Assembly: GCA_002886105.1 (NCBI GenBank) | Contig: CP025776.1 | Span: forward strand, 1,116,001 to 1,180,000 | Length of the DNA stretch: 64,000 nucleotides | Source of the DNA: Enterobacter sp. EA-1 | GTDB taxonomy: Bacteria > Pseudomonadota > Gammaproteobacteria > Enterobacterales > Enterobacteriaceae | Reading direction: 5' to 3' | Part shown: in pieces, positions 46,826 through 56,608 of the stretch | Layout: each line of letters starts with the position of its first letter | Numbering within the stretch: the stretch's first letter is position 1 | Notes under the pieces: model-generated | Database searches by the model: none | Told to the model about the DNA's origin: nothing | The model's input: only the letters and a program-made list of their open reading frames with translations | Translations under genes and position numbers: made by a program

Positions 46826-48246
46826 TCACTTTTTGTTGCGCAGTTTCACCGCCATGGCAATGCGCGGCTCCAGCAGTTTTGCCACGGCGGCAAATACCGG
46901 CACCACCACCGAGTTGCCGAACTGGCGGTAGGCTTGTGTCGGAAACCGGAATACGAAACGGTTTGTCACCGGGTTTCTCAAAGCCCATTAAACGGGCGCA
47001 TTCGTGGGGCGTCAGGCGGCGCGGTCGCCGGGCCTGATTTTCTGCATGGTTGAAATCCGTTTCGCCCAGCGCTTTATCCCAGCCGCGATCTACCAGAATT
47101 TCAGAACCATCTTTGTGATAGCGCGCCGACAGGGTGCGGGCGACGCTGTTCTCGCGAGTGGGATCGACCAGCCCAAAGCCAAAACCATTGCCCTTCGCGG
47201 CATGCTTTTCGCATAGCGATAGAGGTAATCCCAAAGCTTGTGCGACAACACATATTTGCTGTCGACCGTTGGCTCCAGTAACTGACCAAACGTTGGGCGC
47301 TGTGACGGGTAGAAGCGATCGATGTCGCGCAGGCTAAAACCTTCGCTGAGCTGTAAATCGCGGCGGAAACCGACCAGCACAATGCGCTCGCGATGCTGCG
47401 GCAGGAAATGCTTACCGTCGATAATTTTCGGATCATCTTTGCCATTGATACTGGCATCGGCAACGTCATAACCCAATTCGTCCAGCGTGTTCATGATCAC
47501 GCTGAAAGTTTCTACCTTTGTCATGACTCTTCAGGTTCTTGACGTTTTCCAGCACGAAAATCGCCGGGCGACGGGCTTTAATAATACGTGCAACATCAAA
47601 AACAGCGTACCCTGCGCTTCACACTCAAATCCATGGGCGCGACCCATGGCATTCTTTGCTGACGCCGGCCGGGGGCTAAATGGCTGGCAGGGGAAACCCG
47701 CCAGCAATACATCATGCTCGGGGATCTGCTGGCAGATATGCGCGTAGGCGTCGGTTTCTGAAATGGCCGGGTTGCCGCTGAGCGTCACTTCGCGGATATC
47801 CCTGGTTAAAGGTGTGTGCCGCGCTGTCGTTGTACCAGTTGGCCTTGTAAGTGCGTACGGCGTTTTTATTCCATTCGCTGGTAAACACGCACTGCCCGCC
47901 AATGGCTTCAAAACCGCTGCGAATGCCGCCGATACCGGCGAAGAGATCGATAAAACGGAAGCGATAATGGGGATGATGTGCGGGGGGGGAGGGGAGTAGC
48001 CCGCGCAGCAGCGCTTCTTCGGCAGCGGTCAGGGTTTTTGGCGCACCTTTGCCGTTTACCCAGCGATTAAGTGACTCCCGGCTCCATTCCCGTTTGCCCG
48101 CTTTTTTAAGCTGTTCTGCCACAAACTTTTGGCCGTAAATGTCCAGTACACTGGTCCAGTAATGCCCGATCGCGTACCTGCTGTCGCTGTTGGTCACTCT
48201 CTGCCTGCACCAACTGATGCAGCGCAAGTGAATCAAATTCCGCCAT
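46826..48246 (-). CDS. dcm: Dcm, DNA (cytosine-5) methyltransferase for CCWGG
   Basis: m5C methyltransferase. Motif I is [20 protein letters not shown]; motif IV has the catalytic Cys in [12 protein letters not shown]; motif VI is ENVKNLKSH; motif VIII is [18 protein letters not shown]. Motifs IX and X are [15 protein letters not shown] and [20 protein letters not shown]. The close match to E. coli Dcm across the target-recognition region supports CCWGG specificity. Frame breaks lie near 48163, 47805, 47675, 47650, 47590, 47527, 47205 and 46945; at 47673, SLAG is misread at a predicted CCTGG inside dcm itself. About 473 residues. No vsr gene follows. Confidence 0.95.
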
Positions 48247-48460
48247 GGCGTCTCCTTGGATGATGGTCTGAAATATATCACTCATTTGACCCAGAGGAGA
48301 ATCGCCAGAACAGGGGGTTATTCCTGAAATGTGCAGCCCGCTGTTTAAAAAATGCCGGGTTCACCTTGATGATGGTCAGGCCTTTCGCCGCTCGCCCCGC
48401 CGGGTTCACCTGCTTTTGCCATGTGGGGCTGAGATTGCCATGAGGGGACAACCTGATGCG

Positions 48461-48989
48461 TTATGAATGCGTCCGGTTCCGGGGGCATTTTGCCAGCAGC
48501 AGCGCCATACCACACCAGCCGCTTAGCCCGGCAAACAACAGACCGGCGCCGACAAAGCCCGATAACAGAAAAAATCCCGGATTCACCGCATAGCCCAGTA
48601 CGACACCGCTAAGGATCAGCGTACCGGCAACGATTTGCACCTGTTGCATTAACGGGCGCGGCTGACTTTTATCCTGCACTGTCGGCAGCTTTGATTGCTT
48701 CCAGTTATTCCAGCCCGCCCTCCGGGATCGCGACCTGCGCGGAGCCTGCCACTGGATCAGCGCATCGATGTTTTGCTGCGTACGCATGCCGGACTGGCAA
48801 TGAAAGATCACGGTTTGCTGGGGCGAAGCGAGTGCCCCGTTTTACCGGCGATCAGGGTATCCAGCGGCAGCGATACGGCATCAGGGAGGTGCTCGCGGCG
48901 AAATTCATCAGACTGGCGAATATCAACCAGCAGCGCGCCGCTTTGCCGCAATGTGATCGCCTGTTCGGGGGTGACTGGGTGTAACGCAT
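48461..48989 (-). CDS. ygaP: YgaP, membrane rhodanese
   Basis: Sulfurtransferase with a C-terminal membrane hairpin. The rhodanese domain reads [20 protein letters not shown] and has the active-site Cys in [16 protein letters not shown]. The membrane part is [17 protein letters not shown] and [20 protein letters not shown]. Frame breaks lie near 48960, 48830, 48735, 48715 and 48485 (KMPWNRTHS expected at a CCTGG). About 175 residues. GGAGGT 6 bases before ATG lies at the end of ygaV, so the two form an operon. Confidence 0.92.
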
Positions 48990-48991
48990 GT

Positions 48992-49295
48992 TTATACCTC
49001 CGGGCAGTAGATGCCCTTGAGTGTGTTAATGATTGTACTGACCGTCGGATCCTGAATGAAGTAGTTGACCCGTTGCGCTTTGGCGCTGGCTGGTGATTAA
49101 CCCCTCTTCTTTCATCCGCGCCAGATGCTGGGATGTTGCCGAAGGGCTAAGGCCGGTTGCCATACTTAACTCGCCCGCTGACGTTCCGGGGGCATCGATC
49201 AGCATGCACAGAATCAGCAACCGGTGAGGGTTGCTCATCGATTTCAACAGCCCGGATGCCTGTTCGGCCTGCGCCTGCAGTTGAAGAATATCCAT
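48992..49295 (-). CDS. ygaV: YgaV, ArsR-family repressor
   Basis: Winged-helix repressor of ygaVP; the E. coli protein responds to sulfide/persulfide and tributyltin. Starts MDILQLQAQAEQASGLLKSM; recognition helix region GELSMATGLSPSATSQHLAR. After a break near 49092 it recovers AQRVNYFIQDPTVSTIINTL and ends YCPEV. Cys lies in LLILCML and YCPEV, the pair proposed for persulfide sensing in E. coli. About 100 residues. The start at MDILQ matches the family better than the upstream MLNK. Confidence 0.9.
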
Positions 49296-49324
49296 GTGAG
49301 TCACTTTATTTAGCATTTTCTAAA

Positions 49325-49340
49325 TTTAGATTAATCTAAA
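49325..49340. promoter_or_regulatory. Palindromic operator upstream of ygaV
   Basis: TTTAGATTAATCTAAA, a perfect 16-base palindrome 30 bases before the ygaV start. Form and position fit an ArsR-family autoregulatory operator; binding is inferred. Confidence 0.65.
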
Positions 49341-49465
49341 ATAAAAGGCAGCAGGATGCAAGAGAGAAACCGCGCAGGAATAGCCTCATGTCGGCAATCC
49401 TTATGGATAACCGGGATGAGACTAATCGATAGGAATGAGACAAACGCAGCGGTTGGCGGCGGAGA

Positions 49466-50363
49466 TTATTGCAGCTTGCCGGTGATTCTTCGTGAAAACG
49501 CGGCGGAGAGAGATCGCCCCGTATCTGCTCAAACCGTCTTCTGAAGGGATCGCCCCGGCGACAAATCAGCACGACACGCCTGCGAAGCTCCTCAGGATGT
49601 GTTCGCAGATAGCGGATGTTTTTCACTTTTTCATCAATGGATGACAACAGCGGGAAAAACGAAACATTTTGTGAGTGCGTCACGATATAGCGCGCAGTTT
49701 CCAGCGTGTTGGGCATGATTTTAGTGGCACTCCAGGACCGTCTGGGCAAAAGTATCATCCAGTGCTTCGGCAAACAGCGACTCAGTAATCATGATCTTTT
49801 CATTCTGGGGCAACGGAAGTTTGAATTTATCGTGACTCACCGAGGGGTGTTTGGTGCTCAGGCCAATAACATAAGGTTCTTCGAACACGGGAAATTCAAC
49901 CACGTCGTCATTATTAATCGGCGAAGTAATTATCGCGACCTGAATAATATCGTGGTCGAGCAGGGCAACCAGTTTCTCTTTGCTGGCTTCATGAAATTTG
50001 AACTCTGTTTTTGGAAAACGCTCCCGACAAATCATTTCAATGTCGCCAAAAATGTAGGGGGCGAGTGGGTACTGAACCGATATTTAACACCCCCGACGGA
50101 TGTTTTTTGGATTCTTCCGCCATGTGTTTAAGGCTTTTCACTTCTGACAAAATGACCTCTATCTGCGACAAGGCTTCTATCCCCTGTGCTGTAAACTTAA
50201 CGCCGCGCACCTGACGATTAATTAATGTTATTCCCAGATCGCTTTCAAGTTTGCGTACACTGGGCGCTCAGCGTCGGTTGCGAAACATTGCAAGCATCGG
50301 CCGCTTTTGAAAATGTTTGTATCGCGCAAGCGCGTACAGATACTCAAGATCTCTAACCCTCAT
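49466..50363 (-). CDS. LysR-type regulator, OxyR-like but lacking its sensor Cys
   Basis: N-terminal helix-turn-helix MRVRDLEYLYALARYKHFQK, then SQPTLSAQVRKLE, similar to OxyR (MNIRDLEYLVALAEH). The effector domain reads GVLNIGSVPTLAPYIFGDIE, EEPYVIGLSTKHPS and MITESLFAEALDDTFAQTV. The last block aligns with the OxyR redox region, yet has no HCLRDQ peroxidatic Cys, so H2O2 sensing of the OxyR kind is unlikely. Breaks lie near 50325, 50262, 50070, 49727, 49585 and 49515. The stop at 49466-49468 (ending RRITGKLQ) is a reconstruction; the open frame runs on to 49336. Target unknown. Confidence 0.82.
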
Positions 50364-50778
50364 TTTCTTTCCCACGGAATCAGACAAAAAATTAGCGGTG
50401 TAGTATTCATCTATTAATATCGAATGAGTACCTTTTTTACGGGATCTTTATTCAATTTGTGATCGTCATTTAATAATTTGTGGTGGTTTTTTGTTATTTT
50501 TTTCCAATGTGTTAGTTGTTTTTGTAATGTGTTCTGTGAATAAGGGTTATATGGATTTTATTGATTGTTTTAATTTATTGATTTTGCTCAATCATTTCAA
50601 TAGGAAATGCATATATATCGGCTGTTATTTATATGCTTTTTTTTGTTGAGGGGCATGTTTTGGCTATGATAGGGTTGCAGCCCCGTAAAGGTAAGCATTT
50701 TACTGTTTAGTGCATCAGGTGAATCTTAGCAAGGTAATAAAAACGGCCTAATATAAATGTCATGGTGAAGTGAGGATT
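50364..50778. other. AT-rich intergenic region
   Basis: 415 bases upstream of the LysR gene, very AT-rich (e.g. 50455-50650), with no ORF I can support. It should hold the lysR promoter and that of the small ORF downstream. The composition suggests H-NS-type silenced accessory DNA. Confidence 0.5.
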
Positions 50779-50970
50779 GATGATGGAAGTTTTCGAAAAA
50801 TTGCGATTGATATTAAAGAGAAAATATCAAACATGGTTCCGGAAGGTGAGGTGGATGTCGACTTTATGGTGGTTGATGATGACACCATTCGTTTTATTGT
50901 CGCATTCAGTCAGGGACTTTATGAACAAAAGATCAATAAACTAGATATTCATATTAAAACGCTCTCCTGA
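50779..50970 (+). CDS. Small acidic protein of unknown function
   Basis: If one A is restored to the A5 run at 50794, an ATG at 50779 behind AGTGAGG opens a frame reading MMEVFEKIAIDIKEKISNMV, then PEGEVDVDFMVVDDDTIRF and IVAFSQGLYEQKINKL, about 64 residues. An uncorrected GTG start at 50770 gives nearly the same protein. The pattern is an acidic helix followed by two beta strands. It is flanked by AT-rich DNA. Not recognised. Confidence 0.5.
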   Translation, partial: DDGSFRKIAIDIKEKISNMVPEGEVDVDFMVVDDDTIRFIVAFSQGLYEQKINKLDIHIKTLS

Positions 50971-51151
50971 GCGACAATCATCGTCAGATGAGATTATGCA
51001 GAATATCTTTTTTATGCATGCGAAAAATAAAATAATACCCGCTATGCAAATGGTTTCGCGGTAATGCGATAAATGAGGCCCCTACCCGTGTAAGGGGGGT
51101 CAGTTGAGCAGACAAGGAGTGTTGATTATAAAAATATAATAATAAGCCCTT

Positions 51152-51201
51152 GCACTACGTTGTTTTCAACTCTGGGTTGAGAGGGAAATTCAACGTAGTG
51201 C
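51152..51201. repeat. 50-base inverted repeat
   Basis: GCACTACGTTG (51152-51162) and CAACGTAGTGC (51191-51201) pair perfectly; inside, CAACTC and GAG(T)TTG-like bases extend the fold. It lies downstream of the small ORF and next to the end of the glucarate-dehydratase-like gene, so it may be a bidirectional terminator or a small-RNA structure. Confidence 0.6.
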
Positions 51202-51253
51202 CTTTTGCTGGTCAACGGGAGCCTATGGGCGCACCAACGTCGGGCGTTTGGCG

Positions 51254-52573
51254 TTAAAAAGTCCAGTTATCGATTAAGAACTGCATACCGATCGCGTCGT
51301 TGCGGTTCTTATCAGGCAATGAACGATAGCGCTGATGCGCTGTTTCCACCCGCGCCATATCCAGCGTAATGCCCAGCCCGAGGCCCCGCAGGCAGTTCAA
51401 GATAGCCATTACGGATCACCGGCGCTTCCCGCGTCAGCTGTTGACCATCCTGCCAAATCCAGTGGGTATCGAAGGGGTGATGCGTTCGCCCGGCGCTGCG
51501 GCTCCAAGATGCGCCACCATCGCCAGCGAAATATCAAAATGGTTGTTGGAGTGGCAACCGGTGGTTAATCCCCATTCACTGCATAACTGCCCCACCGTAT
51601 GCGCATTACGCATCGTCCAGAAGTGCGGGTCCGCCGGGGGGATATCAATGGCGTTCAACCGTAAGGCATGCTCCAGTTGTCGCCAGTCGTTGGCAATCAT
51701 ATTGGTCGCGACCGGCACGCCGGTGGCACGTTTGAATTCGGCCAGCGTTTCGCGCCCGGAAAACCCCCTGTTCTGCACCGCAGGGATCTTCCAGATAGGG
51801 CACTCGCCCGGCTAATTGCTTCCCGAAACGGATGGCTTCTTCCAGCGACCAGCTGGCATTCGGATCGACCGTCACCCGTGCGCCGGGGAAGTGTGCAAGA
51901 AGCCTTTCTACGGTTTCGACCTCGTACTCGCCGGCATGCACTCCGCCTTTCAGTTTGAAATCGCGAAAACCGTACTGCTCCATGGCGGCTTCAGCCAGTC
52001 GCACCACGGCACTGGTGATCCATCGCGGGCTGGTGGCGGAGCCAGAACCAGTCGTGGTGATGTTCGTCGCCGGGTTGGTAATTCATGGTGGTTTTACGCC
52101 GATCGGCGATATAAAACAGATAGCCCAGCACCGGGGATCCGTTCCCGCTGTTTGCCCGACGCCAGCAGGTCAGCCACCGGTAGATCAAGAAATTTGCCCT
52201 GTAAATCCAGCAATGCAGCCTCAATGGCCGCCACCGCGTTATAGAATTTTTCCGGGTTCATCTGCGGAATGTGGATCGTATCGGCCAATTGACTGTGCTG
52301 ATTACGGGCATCGCTGCGCCATAGCTGGCTGATAGTGTGGTTAAGACGCATCAGTTCGCTGCCAACAATCTGCGGCTCAAAACGCGCCAGCAGATCCAGC
52401 ACCGCGCTGTGGCACGGGCATTCCCCGACGCCCGTGTTACCACTGGAATCGGTCAGCACGACCAGAATGCGCGTGAAATAGCAATTATGCGCACCGCCAA
52501 TATTCAGCAGCATGCTGTCGTACCCGGCCACCGGAATGACCTGCATACGGGTTATTTTCGGGCTAGCGGACAT
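51254..52573 (-). CDS. Glucarate dehydratase-like enolase (GudD/GudX family)
   Basis: Enolase-superfamily sugar-acid dehydratase. N-terminal cap: [20 protein letters not shown] and GNTGVGECP. The barrel has [14 protein letters not shown] (catalytic Lys), [12 protein letters not shown] and [10 protein letters not shown] (metal ligands), and [14 protein letters not shown] (catalytic His). C-terminus [15 protein letters not shown]. Closest in memory to GudX, the E. coli protein of lower activity, so the true substrate may differ from D-glucarate. Frame breaks lie near 52430, 52310, 52135, 52005, 51768, 51475 and 51380. About 440 residues. Its start overlaps the end of the MFS gene. Confidence 0.85.
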
Positions 52574-53902
52574 GTTTATTCTCCACGGTCACAAAAGCGC
52601 CGGGCGCAGGTTTGTGCCGCAACAGCAGCAGCCACAGCCCGGTAATGACAGAAACGCTGGTTAACGCATACAGCCCGCCGGTGGTGGAGCCGGTGGTCAG
52701 CTCCAGATAACCAAACACCGTGGGCGCAAAGAAACCGCCAAGATTGCCAATGGAGTTAATCAGCGCAATTCCGGGAGCGACAATACTGGCGGGTAACTCG
52801 CCTTGCGGCATGGGCCAGAATAGCGTGGCGCTCACTTTCGAGCCGATACAGGCGACGATCATTGCCACAAAACCGAACCACGGGTTACCCATTGTCGCCA
52901 TAAAAGTGCCGCAGGCGGCGACCAGCACACGCCCAGCCCCTGATTAAGTTTGTCACGGTAGCGGTCGCTGTAACGGCCCACGATATTGAGCGCGATAATG
53001 GCGCACAGCCGAGGAATAGCGGTCAGTAAGCCGATACCAAAACTGCTGAAACCCTGAATACGCTGGATGATTTGCGGCAGCCAGAACACCAGCGTGTAGC
53101 CGGTCATGGTCATGGTAAAGAAGATCAGGCAGTAAGTGAGTAACCGGCGATCGGTGAGTAGCGCCATTTTGCCGGGCGCGGCATCGTGCTGTTCCCGGGC
53201 GCGATCTTCTCGCGCCAACTGGTTAATGAGTGCTTGTTTCTCTTGCGCCGTGAGCCAGCGTGCATCCTGCGGTCGCGACACCAATACCGCCAGTGCGATC
53301 AATCCGACCAGCACCGAGCCGCCGCCTTCTAAAAACATCACCCATTTCCAGCCGGCAATGCCCATCATGTCATGCATCATCAGGATCGAGCCGGTGATCG
53401 GCCCGGAAAAAGAAAGGCGCCTGCCGACGCGCTTAAGATCATCGCTGTCGCCCGCCCGCGATGAGAGTTTGGCACCCACAGGCGAAAGTAGAACAGCACA
53501 CCCGGGAAGAAACCGGCTTCCGCCACGCCAAGTAAGAAGCGCAGCACATAGAATTGCACTGGCGAGGTGACAAAGCCGGTCAGTACCACCAAACCCCGGT
53601 GACCATGATGCGCGTGAGCCAGAGACGCGCACCGTATTTTTTCATCATGATATTGCTGGGCACTTCCAAACAGCGCATAGCCAATAAAAAACAGCCCGGC
53701 TCCCAGTCCAAATGCGGCGGCGCTGATCCCCGGCGTCGGTTTGCAGCTCCGCTTTAATAAAGCCAATATTGGAACGATCAATCTGATTAATGATCAGCAT
53801 GATGGCGAGCATTGGAATGATGCGGCGGAAAAACTTCCCCACCGCGGTGGAAATATGCTTTTGGTCTTCGTGAGGTATATGCAGATGCCCTGTCTCTGTC
53901 AT
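52563..53902 (-). CDS. MFS sugar-acid transporter (GudP/tartrate type)
   Basis: Anion:cation symporter family, twelve helices. Blocks: FFRRIIPMLAIMLIINQIDR, SNIGFIKAELQTDAGISAAA, FFIGYALFEVPSNIMMKKYG, RFLLGVAEAGFFPGVLFYF and YTLVFWLPQIIQRIQGFSSF. The C-terminus is [10 protein letters not shown]. Frame breaks lie near 53735, 53665, 53597, 53412, 53010 and 52930. About 446 residues. It overlaps the dehydratase gene by 11 bases, so it probably imports the acid that enzyme uses. Confidence 0.88.
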
Positions 53903-54312
53903 GGGGATTCTCCCGTTATAATAGTTTTTAAATAGTAGGGAGCGTATTTCGCGAAAAATATATGCATTCGCACAAGGGTTGTTGTGATTTTATTCAATGA
54001 CCCTAAAAATATCATGTGGTTACAATGGATGGTGGCGGAAGTTTTCCTTAAGGATATGTGTGTGAGTATTCACAAAAAACGCATTTCTATAGAATAAAGC
54101 AGTATTGCCATTTGAGTTTTTATTATATTGGTCTAGCGATATATCCTCTCGGTGTTATTATTTTGAATTTTATGGCGATATTTTTCTCCATGGCTTGCGG
54201 ATTTGCTGAATAAAACACTCACACTTTCTGCTTGAATTATTACAATCATCTGCGTTAACTGCTCATAACATTGTGTTATTCACTGAATAATAGTGTGAAG
54301 GTTTACCTGACG
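53903..54312. other. Intergenic region between MFS gene and hydrolase
   Basis: 410 bases holding the divergent promoters of the dehydratase operon and the hydrolase. AT-rich, no ORF and no strong repeat seen. No REP or clear regulator site by eye. Confidence 0.5.
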
Positions 54313-55570
54313 ATGAAAAATACCCTCTGTACGCTGGCTGTTGCCATGACCCTCTGGACGAGTGCTGCAAACGCACGGAGTAATGCGCTCCCCGTTGGTC
54401 CGGCGGTCGGCGATCAGTCGCTGTCGCCATTTTACATCTGGGACAGCGCGCTTCCGCAGCGCCCGGGAGTGATGCTGCGCGAAGAGTCTATACCGCGCCA
54501 GCCGGACATCACCGATGCCAGCAAGATCCAGCGCATTCTCTATACCTCGCAGGACAAACGCTGGAATGCGGGAAGCGTACCGGTGAGCGGCACGCTCTGG
54601 TTTCCGCAAGGCGAGACGCCGAAAGGGGGCTGGCCGGTCATCGCCCCCGGGCGCACGGTACGCTCGGCGTCGCCGATGCCTGCGCCCCCTCATGGACAAA
54701 CCCGACCCCTCGCGATGCGCACTATATCAATCAGTGGCTGAAACAGGGGTTTTGTGGTGGTCGCCACGGATTACCGAGGGGCTGGGCGGGCCTATCTTAA
54801 CTGGGAAGCGGAAGGGCGCTCGGTACTCGACAGCGTGCGTGCGGTGTTGCAGGCGTATCCGCAACAGATTGCCAATAACTGTGATCACCGGGCAGTCGCA
54901 AGGTTCAGGGGCGTCTCTTGGCGCCAGCCTGATTGCGCCAGACTATGCGCCAGAGTTGAAACTGCGCGCCACCATTGCCACCGGGCTGGTGGCGACGTTT
55001 CCGGACGGCCCGATAAAACCGGGTCATGCGCGGCCGAGTCACCGCGATCCGGCGCGTTTTACCCTGCTACGATTGATTGGCGGTTCGCTACCGGACGGTG
55101 CGCCAGCGGCAGATAAATGGGTCACGGCGCAAGGGGCGAAGATGCTGACGCTTGCCAGAACCGCCTGTATGAAAGAACTGGGTCGCTATGAGCGCAAGGA
55201 GAAGCTTGACGGCGCTAACGCGTTTGTCGGGGGTTCCGGGCCGGTTAATGCCGCGTTAACCCCGGTAACCAATATGCCGCTGAAGATATTCCCGGCACCG
55301 CTATTTACAGCAACAGGTCTGGCCGATCACACGCTGTCGCCGCACCATCAGTACGCTGCCGTTGCTGCGCTGTGCGCCGCCGGAAATCCGGTTGAGTGGA
55401 AGACCTACCCCGGCATTACCCATAACGGCACGGTAAATGTGGCCTTTGAGGATGAGCTGGCGTTTGTTCGCGGCGTGATGGAGCACGCGCCGCAGCAAAA
55501 CAGTTGCGGATCGTTGCAGGCGCCGGGCGAGCCGCAACACCCGGTTAAGGGCGTACCGTTTAACACCTGA
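54313..55570 (+). CDS. Secreted alpha/beta-hydrolase (lipase-like)
   Basis: N-terminal signal peptide MKNTLCTLAVAMTLWTSAANA. Hydrolase fold with an oxyanion region WAHGTLGVADACAPSW (after correction near 54650), GFVVVATDYRGLG and the nucleophile elbow VITGQSQGSGASLGASL (GxSxG). The catalytic His is probably in KTYPGITHNGTVN and the Asp in ATGLADHTLSP. It ends HPVKGVPFNT. Frame breaks lie near 54650, 54672, 54705, 54787 and 54878. About 417 residues; resembles secretory lipase/esterase proteins of actinobacteria and enterics. Convergent with scrR (4 bases apart). Substrate not known. Confidence 0.82.
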
Positions 55571-55574
55571 TGGG

Positions 55575-56579
55575 TTACGGGTGACGCCAGCGCAGCGTTG
55601 CCGGCAGGATACGTTGCGGCGTCGCCGGCTCGTTGCCTTCAATCATCTGCGTGATGATATCGAAGCAGTCCTGCGCCGCGCGGAACATTCTGTTCGACCG
55701 TATCAATCGGCAGCGACAGCGAATCATACAGATAGTGATCGTCAAAACTGGCGATATGAATATCACTCTCCAGCAGGTGGTACTGGCTCATATAGCGCAG
55801 CACCCCTTCCAGCAGGCCACACGCGGCGGTAAACAGCGCTTTCGGCGGGCGACCCAGCCTCGGCGCAGAGGGCGGCGAACATCTCATAGCCGCTGCTCGG
55901 GTGATAATTGCCGTGAATGATCCACTCGGCGCGGCGTGACGCCTGCGCGCTCCAGACCCTGCATAAACCCGGCAAGACGGTCTTTGGTCGGTGACAGACG
56001 CGGCTGGCCGCCGAGGAAATAGACTTCATCGGGATTGGCGCGCGCCAGATGTTCAACCAGTTCGGCGGTCGGCGTCAGGGAATCGGTGATCACCAGCGGC
56101 AGACGGGTGTCGTTGATATGGCGGTCAAACAGCACCACCGGGAGCTGTTCGCTCAGCTTCAGGTAGTCGCTGTCGCTTTGCATGCTGGAGGCGACAATCA
56201 GGCCATCAACCTGTCGCGCCACCAGGGTTGTTCACGACGACCGTTTCGGCTGGCGTTTTCGTCCGTGCAGGAGATCAGCAGTTGCAGGCCCGCTTCGCGG
56301 CACAGGTTTTCCAGCTCGTGAGAAAAAACGGCGAAACCGTAGTTGGTGATTTCCGGCACCACCAGACCCAGCGTATGGCTGCGGTTTTCGCGCAACAGGC
56401 GGGCGTGAATACTGGGCTGATAATGGTGCTGCTGGGCGATAGTCAGAACGCGCTCGCGCGTCTCCTGCGCCACACGCAACTCTTTACCGCGGCCGTTAAG
56501 AGCACCGGGCTGGCGGTGGCTTTAGAAACCCCGCCAGCGCGGCGATATCACTGATGGTGACGCGTTTTGTTTTTCTCAC
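55575..56579 (-). CDS. scrR: ScrR, LacI-family repressor of sucrose genes
   Basis: Repressor induced by fructose or fructose 1-phosphate. From a GTG start it reads [20 protein letters not shown], then [58 protein letters not shown] and [20 protein letters not shown]. It ends [11 protein letters not shown]. Very close to Klebsiella ScrR. Frame breaks lie near 56525, 56490, 56225, 55935, 55855 and 55688. About 334 residues. Downstream of scrB, as in the Klebsiella and pUR400 scr regulons. Confidence 0.93.
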
Positions 56580-56608
56580 GGTTTTGCATCGGTTAATGAA
56601 ACAAGCAC

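Noticed and set aside
49721-50363. Calling the LysR gene oxyR
   Set aside because: The sensor Cys motif is absent and the locus differs from that of oxyR.
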